Origin: Catellatospora sp. KI3
Lineage (GTDB): Bacteria; Actinomycetota; Actinomycetes; Mycobacteriales; Micromonosporaceae
Direction: 5' to 3'
Length of the DNA: 64,000 bases
NCBI RefSeq assembly: GCF_029948125.1
Contig: NZ_JASAMB010000019.1
Span: 62,001-126,000 of the forward strand
The translations under genes and the position numbers were made by a program. The notes beneath the pieces were generated by a model, which saw nothing but the letters and a program-made list of their open reading frames with translations, had not been told where the DNA came from and did no database searches. Positions 9,070-17,237 of the stretch are shown here, one piece after another. Each line of letters starts with the position of its first letter. The first letter of the stretch is position 1.

Positions 9070-10352
9070 AGGGCCTGATCGGACTGTTCACCGCCGGCAC
9101 GATCTCGCAGATCGGCAGCCGGATGACGTTCCTGGCCATCCCGTGGCTGGTGCTGGTCACCACGGACAGCCCCACCAAGATGGGCCTGGCCGCGGCCGCC
9201 GAGTGGCTGCCGTACGTGCTGGCCGCCCCGCTGGGCGCGCCCCTGCTCGACCGGTACGGCGCCCGCCGCATCGCCATCGGCGCCGACCTGGCCAGCGCCC
9301 TGGCCACCGCCGCCGTGGCGCTGGGCTACGTCGGCGGCTTCGGAGCGCTGCTGGCACTGCTGGTGTTCGCGGGCGCGCTGCGCGGCATGGGCGACAACGC
9401 CAAGCGGATGCTGCTCCCCCGCGTCATCGCCGCGTCCGGAGTGGAGATCACCCGGGCCGCCTCGGTGTACGACGGAGTGAACCGGCTGGCCGGGCTGCTC
9501 GGCGCGGGCATCGGCGGCAGCGTCATCGTCTGGCTGGGCGCGCCCGGCGCGGTGCTGTTCGACGGCGCCACGTTCGCGCTGTGCGCGCTGCTGGTGGCCC
9601 TGTTCGTGCCCGCCGACGCGAGCGGCGCCCCCGTGCCGACGACGGGGATCGCCGCGGTGCTGGCGGCGCCGCGGGAGCCGTACCTGACCGCGCTGCGGGG
9701 CGGGTTCCAGCACCTGCGCGGCGACCGGCTGCTGATCGGCATCCTGGCGCTGCTGTTCGTGACGAACCTGGCCGACCAGGCCAACGCGGTGGTGTTCGTG
9801 CCGGTATGGGTCGACGAGGTGCTGCACTCACCGGTCGCGCTCGGCTTCACCGGCGGCGCGTTCGCGCTGGGCGCGGTCCTGGGCAACCTGGTCTTCACCG
9901 CCCTGGCCCCGCGCGCGCCCCGGTATGCCGTGTTCACCGCCGGGTTCCTGATCGGCGGGGCGCCCCGCCTGTTCACGCTGGCCCTGTCGGACACGCTCAC
10001 CCTGGTCCTGGCCGTGTCGCTGGTCAGCGGACTGGCCATGGCGGCGGTCAACCCGATCCTGTCCGCGGTCAGCTTCGAGCGGGTGCCCGAGCACCTGCAG
10101 GCCCGGGTGCTGAGCCTGTCCACCGCCATCGCGTACGCGGGCATCCCGCTGGGCGGCCTGCTCGGCGGCTGGGCGGTGCAGGGGGTGGGCCTGACCGGTT
10201 CGCTGCTGCTGTTCGGCGCGCTCTACCTGGCCGCCACGCTGCTGCCGGTCCTCGACCGCCGTACCTGGCGCGACATGGACCGGCGCCCCGACACCGCGAA
10301 GGTCCCCGCACCGCGCGAGCCGGAGACCGCCGTCGAGGCGGCTGTGGCCTGA
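9066..10352 (+). CDS. MFS transporter, likely drug efflux
   Basis: Twelve-helix major facilitator of 428 residues. The N-terminus GLIGLFTAGTISQIGSRMTF and the following LDRYGARRI loop (an MFS A-like motif) place it with MFS_3/enterobactin-exporter-like proteins. Start GTG overlaps the upstream regulator's stop, so expression should follow that regulator. The last ~30 residues are charged and cytoplasmic. The substrate cannot be read from the sequence. Confidence 0.88.
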   Translation: MKGLIGLFTAGTISQIGSRMTFLAIPWLVLVTTDSPTKMGLAAAAEWLPYVLAAPLGAPLLDRYGARRIAIGADLASALATAAVALGYVGGFGALLALLVFAGALRGMGDNAKRMLLPRVIAASGVEITRAASVYDGVNRLAGLLGAGIGGSVIVWLGAPGAVLFDGATFALCALLVALFVPADASGAPVPTTGIAAVLAAPREPYLTALRGGFQHLRGDRLLIGILALLFVTNLADQANAVVFVPVWVDEVLHSPVALGFTGGAFALGAVLGNLVFTALAPRAPRYAVFTAGFLIGGAPRLFTLALSDTLTLVLAVSLVSGLAMAAVNPILSAVSFERVPEHLQARVLSLSTAIAYAGIPLGGLLGGWAVQGVGLTGSLLLFGALYLAATLLPVLDRRTWRDMDRRPDTAKVPAPREPETAVEAAVA

Positions 10353-10415
10353 CACCGCGACGCCGCGCCACCGGCTGGGACGGTGGCGCGGCGTCGCGGG
10401 ACGGTCCGGTCCGGC

Positions 10416-11243
10416 TCAGTCCATGTCGACCATGTCGCCGTCGCAGACCTTCCAGCCGTTCTCGTCCACGAGTTCCAGGTCATAGGTGACCTTGGAGGAC
10501 TTCCCGTCCGGCGAGCTGATCTCCATCTCGACCCGGACGGTCGCGCGGTCCCCCGAGATCGTCTCGTCGATGACGTCCCAGGTGAACCCGTAGCCGTCGG
10601 GCAGGTCGTCCATGTCCGTCGAGGACTTCTTCGCGTCCATCTTCGCGCGCTCCTTGGCGCAGACGAGGGACCTCATCGCCTCGGCGTCGCCGTCCGCGCT
10701 CGCTTCGTACAGTGAGTCGACGACGTCGCCGGGGCTGTCCGACGCCAGCGAGTAGATGCCGGCTCCGCAGACGGTCGCGCCGCAGAGCGCGAGTGCCGCC
10801 AGCAGCACGACGAGGCCGCTCACTCCGGCGACCTTCGTGGTGCGCATGTGCGCGACCAGCGTCCCGGCCTCGGCGAGGATCCCGTTCTTCGCGACCTGAC
10901 CCGCACCCTCCGCGGTGTCCGCGACGCCGGGTGCGCTCGCACCACCGCCGAAGTCGTTCTGGTGCAGGAGATTCAGCAGGTCGTCGCTGAAGGCGGGGTC
11001 TCGGCGCAGCTCGCCGTCCAGCGCCTGCACCGCGGCCGCCCGGCTCGCCTCGTCGGTCGGCGCCTGCTCCAGCTCGCTCAGGACCCGGGCGCCGAGACCC
11101 GTGCTGCGCAGTCGCGCGGCGACGAGATCGTAGACCGCTCCGGCGGTGTCGGCGGGCTCCTGCTCGGCCGCGTGGCCGTCGGCTCGCTGGAGCCGCCGCG
11201 CGATCAGGTCGACCGCGCTCGCGGCCATGCCTGCGATGTCCAT
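10416..11243 (-). CDS. Membrane-anchored protein of unknown function (DUF4878-like tail)
   Basis: 275 residues. A helical cytoplasmic N-terminal half is followed by a single transmembrane helix (VSGLVVLLAALALCGATVCGAGI, around residue 145) and an extracytoplasmic C-terminal domain that begins SPGDVVDSLYEASADGDAEAM and ends in beta-strands with two cysteines. That C-terminal pattern resembles lumazine-binding/DUF4878-like NTF2 folds. I start it at the second ATG (11243) because GGAAG lies 7 bases upstream, whereas the ATG four codons earlier has no ribosome site. Function unknown. Confidence 0.7.
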   Translation of the reverse strand: MDIAGMAASAVDLIARRLQRADGHAAEQEPADTAGAVYDLVAARLRSTGLGARVLSELEQAPTDEASRAAAVQALDGELRRDPAFSDDLLNLLHQNDFGGGASAPGVADTAEGAGQVAKNGILAEAGTLVAHMRTTKVAGVSGLVVLLAALALCGATVCGAGIYSLASDSPGDVVDSLYEASADGDAEAMRSLVCAKERAKMDAKKSSTDMDDLPDGYGFTWDVIDETISGDRATVRVEMEISSPDGKSSKVTYDLELVDENGWKVCDGDMVDMD

Positions 11244-11380
11244 GTGATCTTCCATCCAGGGCGTCGGGAGGTCTCACCATACCGACAAACACGAATCGCG
11301 GCGTACCTCGCTCCATCCACTTGAGACGAACGGCCGAAGGCCGTCGGGCGACCGGTATGCGGGCGGCGCCGGTCGGCGGC

Positions 11381-11425
11381 GTCAACTTAGGTTGACGCCC
11401 AGCCCTCTTGTCAACTACGGTTGAC
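11381..11425 (+). promoter_or_regulatory. Two tandem TetR-type operators over a promoter
   Basis: GTCAACTTAGGTTGAC at 11381-11396 and GTCAACTACGGTTGAC at 11410-11425 are 16-base dyads with identical GTCAAC/GTTGAC arms, 29 bases centre to centre. TTGACG at 11392 and TACGGT at 11416 give a plausible -35/-10 with an 18-base spacer, so bound repressor would block the monooxygenase promoter. No regulator gene is adjacent. Confidence 0.65.
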
Positions 11426-11509
11426 AACAGGACGGCAGGCCGCCGGATGATCCGTGATCGTGGACGCCCGGTGCTGCCCGGACGACACCCAGCGATCACG
11501 GAGGTGGCC

Positions 11510-13180
11510 ATGACCGCGCAGGTCGAGCGCAGCGACGTCGTGATCGTCGGCGGCGGGCCGACCGGCCTGCTGCTCGCCGCCGAGCTGCGCCGCGGCGGCG
11601 TCGGGGCGGTCGTGCTGGAGCGGCGCGCCGCCCCCGACGACCTGCCGCGCGCCAACGGCCTGGTCGGGCAGGTGGTGCGCGTGCTCGACCAGCGCGGCCT
11701 GCACGGCGAGCTGGCCCGGCACGACCGCGGACCGCGCGGGCTGCTGCGCCGCTTCGGCACCGGCAACCTGGGCCGCCCCCGCCCCATCCGCGCCTTCGGC
11801 TACGCGGGCTTCCGGCTGCCGCTGCACCGGCTGCCCGACAACCCGCTGCACGTGCTGCCCGTACCGCAGCGGCACCTGGAACTGGTGCTCCAGCGCGACG
11901 CCCTGCGCCTGGGCGTCGAGCTGCGGCGCGAGCACGAGCTGCTGGCGTTCACCGCCGACACAGACGGCGTCGACCTGGCGGTGCGCGGACCCGACGGGCC
12001 GTACCGGCTGCGGGCGGCGTACCTGGTGGGCTGCGACGGGGCGCACAGCGCGGTCCGCAAGGGCGCCGGGATGGAGTTTCCGGGGCTGACCAGCCGCGAC
12101 ACCGTCAGCCGGGACGCGCACGTGGTGCTGTCGGCGGGCGAGCTGACGCGCCGCGGCGCGCTGCGGATGCCCGGCGGGGCGCCGCTGCGGCCGTTCGAGC
12201 TGCACCGGCTGCCGGGCGGGGTGTTCACGTTCGCCTCGTTCCGGCCCGGGGTGCACCTGGTCCATGTCAGCGAGTGGGACCAGCCCGAACCCGACGAGAG
12301 CGTGCCGATGAGCCTCACCGAGCTGGGTACGGCGGTGCGCCGGGTGCTCGGGCGGGACCTGGCCATGCGGGCACCCGGCGGACCCGGGCCGCACGTGCTG
12401 CGGCGGCTGGCCGGACGCAACTCGCGGGTGGCGCTGCCGTACCGGATCGGGCGGGTGCTCGTGGCGGGCGACGCCGCGCACGTGGTGGCCGGGTTCGGTG
12501 GCGCGGGACTCAACCTGGCCCTGCAGGACGCGGTCAACCTGGGCTGGAAACTGGCCGCCGCCGTACGCGGTGACGCACCCGAGGGCCTGCTCGACTCCTA
12601 CGACGCCGAGCGGGCGCCGCAGGCCCGGCGGATGCTGGCGCACGCACGGGACCAGGCGGCGCTCATCGCCCCCGGCGACGCGGTCACCGCCGAGCGGGCG
12701 GCGTTCCAGGCGCGGCTGGCCGACCCGGCGGTGCTGGCCGGACTCGCCGCGACCATGGCGGGCAGCGAGGTGGCGTACGAGGCGGACCCGGCGGACCCGC
12801 GCGTCGGCCGCCTCGTACCCGACCTGCGGGTGCGCGTCGGCGGACGGCGTACCCGGGTGGCGGAGCTGCTGCGCACGGGGCGGCCGCTGCTGCTGGACGC
12901 CACCGGCCGGACCGGACCGGACTCACCCGCCGAGCTGGCCCGGCCCTGGTCGGGGCGCGTCGACGCGGTCACCGCCACCGCCACCGCAGCGGACGCCCTG
13001 CTCATCCGCCCCGACGGCTACGTGACCTGGTCGGCCCGGTCCGCGACAGCCCTGCCCGACGCACTCACCCGCTGGTTCGGCCCACCCCCACTCCCACGGC
13101 CCCCCTCGCCCCCACGGCCGCCTTCGCCGCAACCGCCCCCATCAGCGCCCGCGCCGCCGTCCCCGCCCCGCTTCACATAA
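11510..13180 (+). CDS. FAD-dependent aromatic monooxygenase
   Basis: Flavoprotein hydroxylase of the FAD_binding_3 family, 556 residues; such enzymes hydroxylate phenols, polyketides or antibiotics such as rifampicin or tetracycline. The Rossmann GxGxxG is at residues about 9-20 (VIVGGGPTGLLLAAEL), a middle motif is VGCDGAHSAVRK, and the FAD ribityl motif is VLVAGDAAHVV...GGAGLNLALQDAVNLGWKLA. The C-terminal thioredoxin-like region ends in an unusual run of about 28 mostly Pro/Ser residues. ATG 11510 is chosen for its GGAGGTG ribosome site 4 bases upstream. Two operators upstream imply inducible expression. Confidence 0.88.
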   Translation: MTAQVERSDVVIVGGGPTGLLLAAELRRGGVGAVVLERRAAPDDLPRANGLVGQVVRVLDQRGLHGELARHDRGPRGLLRRFGTGNLGRPRPIRAFGYAGFRLPLHRLPDNPLHVLPVPQRHLELVLQRDALRLGVELRREHELLAFTADTDGVDLAVRGPDGPYRLRAAYLVGCDGAHSAVRKGAGMEFPGLTSRDTVSRDAHVVLSAGELTRRGALRMPGGAPLRPFELHRLPGGVFTFASFRPGVHLVHVSEWDQPEPDESVPMSLTELGTAVRRVLGRDLAMRAPGGPGPHVLRRLAGRNSRVALPYRIGRVLVAGDAAHVVAGFGGAGLNLALQDAVNLGWKLAAAVRGDAPEGLLDSYDAERAPQARRMLAHARDQAALIAPGDAVTAERAAFQARLADPAVLAGLAATMAGSEVAYEADPADPRVGRLVPDLRVRVGGRRTRVAELLRTGRPLLLDATGRTGPDSPAELARPWSGRVDAVTATATAADALLIRPDGYVTWSARSATALPDALTRWFGPPPLPRPPSPPRPPSPQPPPSAPAPPSPPRFT

Positions 13181-13237
13181 ACGCTGGCCTATCTCGAAGA
13201 AAAAATGGAGATCATCTTCTACGAGATAGGCCAACGT
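13181..13237. terminator. Bidirectional hairpin between convergent genes
   Basis: Arms of 16 bases (containing GGCCTATCTCG and its complement) differ at one position and enclose an A-rich, then T-rich 25-base interior. It starts one base after the monooxygenase stop and lies in the 152-base gap to the convergent OpuC ATPase, so it can end transcripts from both sides. Confidence 0.65.
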
Positions 13238-13332
13238 ATATGGAAGACGGGGCGGGGACGGCGCGCGGGCGGCGCGGGCGGGGCAGGGGCGGGGTGAGCT
13301 GGGCGAACCGGGTGCGGAGGTGGTGATGCGGG

Positions 13333-14307
13333 TCAGATCAGGGTGCGGAGGTGGGTGTAGACCGCGTCGGGGGTGAGGATGCCGAGGACGGTGGCGCCGT
13401 CGCGGATGGCGACCCAGCCGGTGTCGGACTCCAGGATCGCGGCGAGCGCGTCCCGCAGGTTCGCCGTCGCCGCCACCACTGGCGCGTCCGCGGGGGCGTC
13501 GGCGGGCAGCGGCGCCAACCCCTCCCGGGGTACGGGGGCGACCGCGAGCAGCTTGATGCCCCGGTCGGCACCGACGAACTCGGCGACGAAGTCGTTGGCC
13601 GGGCGCGACAGCAGCGTCGCCGGGTCGGCGAACTGCTCCAGGCGGCCGCCCTCGGACAGCACCGCGATCCGGTCGCCGAGCCGCACCGCCTCGTCCACGT
13701 CGTGGGTCACGAACACGATCGTCTTGCGTACGGCCTGCTGCAGCCGCAGGAACTCGTCCTGCAGCCGCCCCCGCACGATCGGGTCGACCGCCGAGAACGG
13801 CTCGTCCATCAGCAGCACCACCGGGTCGGCGGCGAGCGCGCGGGCCACCCCGACGCGCTGGCGCTGGCCGCCGGACAGCTCGTGCGGGTAGCGGGCGGCG
13901 TACTGCGGGGCGGGCAGGCCGACCAGTTCCAGCAGCTCGTCGACGCGTTCGGCGACGCGGGCCCGGGGCCAGCCGAGCAGGCGCGGCACGGTGGCCACGT
14001 TGTCGCGCACGGTGTGGTGCGGGAACAGGCCGACGTTCTGGATCACGTACCCGATGCGGCGGCGCAGCTCGATCGGGTCGACCGAGGTGATCTCGTCGTC
14101 GCCGAGCCACATCCGGCCGCCGGACGGCTCGATCAACCGGTTGATCATGCGGAGCAGGGTGGACTTGCCGCAGCCGGACGGGCCGACCAGCACGCTCAGC
14201 CGGCCGGCGGGCAGTTCCAGGCTCAGTTCGCGTACGGCGACCGTGCCGTCGCCGTACTGCTTGCGGACTCCGTCCAGCCGGATCGACACCGCGGCGGTAC
14301 CGTTCAC
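13333..14307 (-). CDS. Glycine betaine/choline-type ABC importer ATPase (OpuCA-like)
   Basis: Cytoplasmic ATPase of a quaternary-amine/osmoprotectant importer, about 324 residues. It has Walker A (GPSGCGKS), LSGGQRQRVGVARAL, Walker B with LLMDEPFSAVDP and the switch VTHDVDEAV. After the nucleotide domain a short CBS-like segment remains (about 270-320: LRDALAAILESDTGWVAIRDG), consistent with OpuCA-type osmosensing. GTG 14307 or 14289 can serve as start; longer versions would overlap the divergent permease gene. Only 3-22 bases separate the two divergent starts. Confidence 0.88.
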   Translation of the reverse strand: MNGTAAVSIRLDGVRKQYGDGTVAVRELSLELPAGRLSVLVGPSGCGKSTLLRMINRLIEPSGGRMWLGDDEITSVDPIELRRRIGYVIQNVGLFPHHTVRDNVATVPRLLGWPRARVAERVDELLELVGLPAPQYAARYPHELSGGQRQRVGVARALAADPVVLLMDEPFSAVDPIVRGRLQDEFLRLQQAVRKTIVFVTHDVDEAVRLGDRIAVLSEGGRLEQFADPATLLSRPANDFVAEFVGADRGIKLLAVAPVPREGLAPLPADAPADAPVVAATANLRDALAAILESDTGWVAIRDGATVLGILTPDAVYTHLRTLI

Positions 14308-14310
14308 CCC

Positions 14311-15021
14311 ATGCCCTCCAAGGTCAGCGCCTTCGTGTCCGCCGGGGCCGCCTACGACCCCGGCCCCGGCAACCCCTGGTTCTCGTGGGACTACCTGCGC
14401 CAGAACTACGGCACCCTGCTGGCCGCGCTGCGCGAACACCTCCTGCTGACCTTAGTCGCCGTAGCCGTGGCCGCGCTGCTCGCGATCCCGCTGGCGGTGC
14501 TGGCGCACCGATTCGGCCGGCTGACCGGCACGATCCTGGGCGTCACCGGGGTGCTGTACACGATCCCGTCACTGGCCCTGTTCGCGTTCCTGGCGCCGTT
14601 CACCGGGATCCAGCCGGTCACCGTCCTGATCGGACTGGTGCTGTACGCCCTGATCACCATCATCCGCAACACCCTCACCGGCCTGCGCCAGGTGCCCGCC
14701 GAGGTGGTCGAGAGCGCCCGCGGCATGGGGTACGGCCGCGCGGCGCTGCTCTGGCGCATCGAACTGCCGCTGGCGCTGCCCGGCATCATGACCGGGCTGC
14801 GCATCGCCACGGTCTCCACCGTGGCGCTGGTCACCGTCGGCGAGCTGGTCGGCTACGGCGGCCTCGGCGACCTCATCATCGGCGGCTTCAACGCCAACTT
14901 CTACCGGGCGCAGGTGATGGCGGCGACGCTGGCCTGCGTCGGCCTGGCCCTGGTGCTCGACCTGGCCCTGATCCTGGTCGGCCGGGCCGTCATGCCCTGG
15001 ACCCGCCGGAGGACCGCATGA
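14311..15021 (+). CDS. OpuC-type permease subunit 1
   Basis: Inner-membrane permease of 236 residues with five or six helices and the BPD_transp_1 fold; the EAA-like loop reads VVESARGMGYGRAALLWRIELPLALPG. The N-terminus before the first helix (about 45 residues, PWFSWDYLRQ) is longer than in the Firmicute OpuCB. The ATG has no clear ribosome site and lies only 3 bases from the divergent ATPase start, so a later start (GTG 14335) is possible. The stop overlaps the next permease (ATGA). Confidence 0.87.
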   Translation: MPSKVSAFVSAGAAYDPGPGNPWFSWDYLRQNYGTLLAALREHLLLTLVAVAVAALLAIPLAVLAHRFGRLTGTILGVTGVLYTIPSLALFAFLAPFTGIQPVTVLIGLVLYALITIIRNTLTGLRQVPAEVVESARGMGYGRAALLWRIELPLALPGIMTGLRIATVSTVALVTVGELVGYGGLGDLIIGGFNANFYRAQVMAATLACVGLALVLDLALILVGRAVMPWTRRRTA

Positions 15022-15743
15022 CCATCATCCACGACGCCATCCTCTGGCTGAACGACCCGCTGAACTGGACGAACCCGAACGGGATCATCGCCCGGACCGA
15101 GGAGCACCTGTGGATCTCGGGCGCCGCGGTCGGGCTGGCCTGCGCGGTGTCCTGGCCGGTGGGGGTATGGATGGGGCACGTCGGCCGCGGCGGCCCGGCC
15201 GTGGTGGCCATGACCAACCTCAGCCGCGCCGTGCCCACCGTGGCGCTGCTGACCATCCTGCCGCTGACCGTGATCGGCTTCGGGCCGCCCGCGATCATCC
15301 TGGCGCTGGCCCTGTTCGCGATTCCGCCGCTGCTGGCCAACGCGTACCTGGGGGTGCGCGAGGTCGATCCGCAGGTGCGCGACGCCGGGCGGGGCATGGG
15401 GCTGTCCGGCTGGCAGCTGCTGCGCTCGGTGGAGCTGCCGCTGGCGGTGCCGTACCTGGCCAACGGGCTGCGGATCGCGGCGGTGCAGGTACTGGCGACG
15501 GCGACGCTGGCCGCGTACGTCAACGGCGGCGGACTCGGGATGATCATCAGCCGCGGCTTCGGGCTGGGCCTGAACGCGGGCGGCGGCCAGGTGCTCGCCG
15601 GGGGCCTGCTGGTGGCGCTGCTGTGCCTGCTGGCGGACGGGCTGCTCGTCCTGGTCGAGCGCGCCGCCCTGCCCAAGGCGCTGCGCCGCACCGACCACCG
15701 CCCGCCCCGCTCCGCCGCCGACCCCATCACCCCCACCCCCTGA
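15018..15743 (+). CDS. OpuC-type permease subunit 2
   Basis: Second permease of the importer, 241 residues, coupled to the first by an ATGA overlap. The EAA-like loop is VRDAGRGMGLSGWQLLRSVELPLAVP; the flanking helices are GLACAVSWPVGVWMG and LAGGLLVALLCLLADGLLVL. The C-terminus is Pro-rich. The binding-protein gene follows on the same strand after a 410-base gap that holds element B1 and two dyads. Confidence 0.88.
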   Translation: MTIIHDAILWLNDPLNWTNPNGIIARTEEHLWISGAAVGLACAVSWPVGVWMGHVGRGGPAVVAMTNLSRAVPTVALLTILPLTVIGFGPPAIILALALFAIPPLLANAYLGVREVDPQVRDAGRGMGLSGWQLLRSVELPLAVPYLANGLRIAAVQVLATATLAAYVNGGGLGMIISRGFGLGLNAGGGQVLAGGLLVALLCLLADGLLVLVERAALPKALRRTDHRPPRSAADPITPTP

Positions 15744-15781
15744 CCCCACCCCGCCCGCCGCCCGTCCCCGGGCCGGCCTAG

Positions 15782-15845
15782 GTGCAGTTTCAGGGAAAGT
15801 GCAGGAATCCTGGCATCGATTTGTGCACTTTCCCCGGAACTGCAC
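15782..15845. repeat. Family B dyad element, copy B1
   Basis: Arms GTGCAGTTTCAGGGAAAGTG and its near complement (mismatches at two positions) with a 20-odd-base centre, 38 bases after the permease stop. Confidence 0.8.
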
Positions 15846-16006
15846 GCACCACTTCCGGGTGCGCGTTAGCACGAAGGCAGCGCCTGCGCCAGCGGGAAAG
15901 TGCGCAATCGGGCGGTAGGCGCGCGAAGGTGCGGAAAGCATGATGATCGTCACTGGGCGACGGGGAACAATCGCGGACCGCCGCGGCTGCCTGCGCAGAC
16001 CTCCGG

Positions 16007-16091
16007 TTTGTGAACGGCTGTTCGCGGGTAGGGGCGCGGGCAGTTCACAAATCTTCGCCACTATGTCCCACGTATCAGCTAGGAAACGTGG
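16007..16091 (+). promoter_or_regulatory. Leader of the OpuC binding protein with two inverted repeats
   Basis: TTTGTGAAC (16007-16015) pairs with GTTCACAAA (16043-16051), and CCACGT (16068-16073) pairs with ACGTGG (16086-16091), all within 150 bases of the start. They could be operator half-sites for osmotic control. The stretch 15846-16153 has no supported gene, and I see no conserved c-di-AMP riboswitch core. Confidence 0.4.
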
Positions 16092-16153
16092 TGACGAGGT
16101 CATTTCGCGCACGTTCGGCCGGGTTGCCCGGCCGAGAACGGAAGGCTGCACGC

Positions 16154-17158
16154 ATGTATTCGCATACTCGTAGATTGTCCGCTTTAACCCTGGCAGGCCT
16201 CGCGGCGGCGGCGTTCACGCTGGCCGCCTGCGGTGAGGCCGGATCGTCGGGTACGGCCGCGCCGCAGAGCGTCTCCGGTGCGGGCTGCGCGCCGGTCGCC
16301 GGGACCGCGCTGGTGGTGCTCGAGGACGACAAGCACCTGCAGAACGCGGACAACGTGATCGCCGTCGCCAACGCGAAGGCGGCCAGCCCGGCGCTGTTCG
16401 CGGCGGTCGACAAGGTCGGCGCGGCGCTGGACACGCCGAAGCTGGTGGCTCTGAACCGGGCCGTGGACGTGGACCGCAAGACCGCGCAGGTCGCGGCGGC
16501 CGACTTCGCGGCTACGGCGGGGCTGGCCAGCGGCCTGTCCGGCGGCAGCGGCAAGGTGGTCGTGGGTGCGGCGAACTTCCCGGAGAGCCAGATCCTGGCC
16601 GAGCTCTACAAGATCGCGCTCAACGGCGCGGGCTTCACCGCGACGGTGCAGACCGCGGGCAACCGCGAGCTGTACGAGGCGGCCCTGGAGCGCGGCGAGC
16701 TGAGCGTCTTCCCCGAGTACGCCGCGACGCTGACGGAGTTCCTGAACCAGAAGCAGAACGGCAAGGACGCCCAGCCCAAGGCCAGTGGTGACGTGACCGC
16801 GACGGTGACCGCGCTGAAGGGCCTGGCCGAGAAGGCGGGCCTGGCCGTCGGCGCCCCGTCGGCGGCGACCGACCAGAACGCGTTCGCGGTGACCAAGGCG
16901 TTCGCCGACGCCAACGGCGTGAAGACGCTGTCGGACTTCGCGGCCAAGTGCAGCGGCAAGGCGTCGGTGCTGGCCGGTCCGGCCGAGTGCCCCGAGCGGA
17001 CGTTCTGCCAGAAGGGCCTGAAGACGGTGTACGGCATCGACTTCGGCTCGTTCGCGCAGGCCGACGCGGGCGGTCCGCAGACCAAGACGGCGCTGACCAC
17101 CGGCAAGGCGAGCCTGGGCACCGTCTTCTCCTCCGACAGCGCCTTCGCGGCGAGCTGA
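16154..17158 (+). CDS. OpuC-type substrate-binding lipoprotein with apparently permuted block order
   Basis: Secreted lipoprotein of 334 residues: signal peptide with lipobox LAAC followed by Gly, GGAAGG ribosome site 8 bases before ATG. It belongs to the OpuAC/ProX-like family, but the blocks run in a different order. The segment that normally ends the protein (LVVLEDDKH..., then NRAVDVDRK...VAAADF) is at residues about 53-120, and the segment that normally begins it (VVVGAANFPESQIL...) starts near residue 134, followed by VFPEY, GLKTVYGIDF and finally TVFSSDSAF at the C-terminus. That equals a circular permutation. No close frame shift is seen. Confidence 0.82.
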   Translation: MYSHTRRLSALTLAGLAAAAFTLAACGEAGSSGTAAPQSVSGAGCAPVAGTALVVLEDDKHLQNADNVIAVANAKAASPALFAAVDKVGAALDTPKLVALNRAVDVDRKTAQVAAADFAATAGLASGLSGGSGKVVVGAANFPESQILAELYKIALNGAGFTATVQTAGNRELYEAALERGELSVFPEYAATLTEFLNQKQNGKDAQPKASGDVTATVTALKGLAEKAGLAVGAPSAATDQNAFAVTKAFADANGVKTLSDFAAKCSGKASVLAGPAECPERTFCQKGLKTVYGIDFGSFAQADAGGPQTKTALTTGKASLGTVFSSDSAFAAS

Positions 17159-17183
17159 CCTGCCCCACCCGGGCCACAGGTTG

Positions 17184-17231
17184 GGAAGGGCCCCTTCTAC
17201 ATCGCATTGCGATAAGAAGGGGCCCTTCCTT
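17184..17231. repeat. Family A dyad element, copy A3
   Basis: Arms around GGGCCC and inner core ATCGCATTGCGAT, between the convergent binding-protein (stop 17158) and HAD (stop 17238) genes; a likely two-way terminator. Confidence 0.8.
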
Positions 17232-17237
17232 CGTCTT

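Noticed and set aside
13333-14439. Longer start of the OpuC ATPase at 14439
   Set aside because: It would overlap the divergent permease gene by over 100 bases and adds residues unlike the family; GTG 14307 or 14289 fits the usual N-terminus.
15846-16153. Possible c-di-AMP (ydaO) or other riboswitch before the OpuC binding protein
   Set aside because: The conserved ydaO core sequence is not visible; only two simple inverted repeats are.
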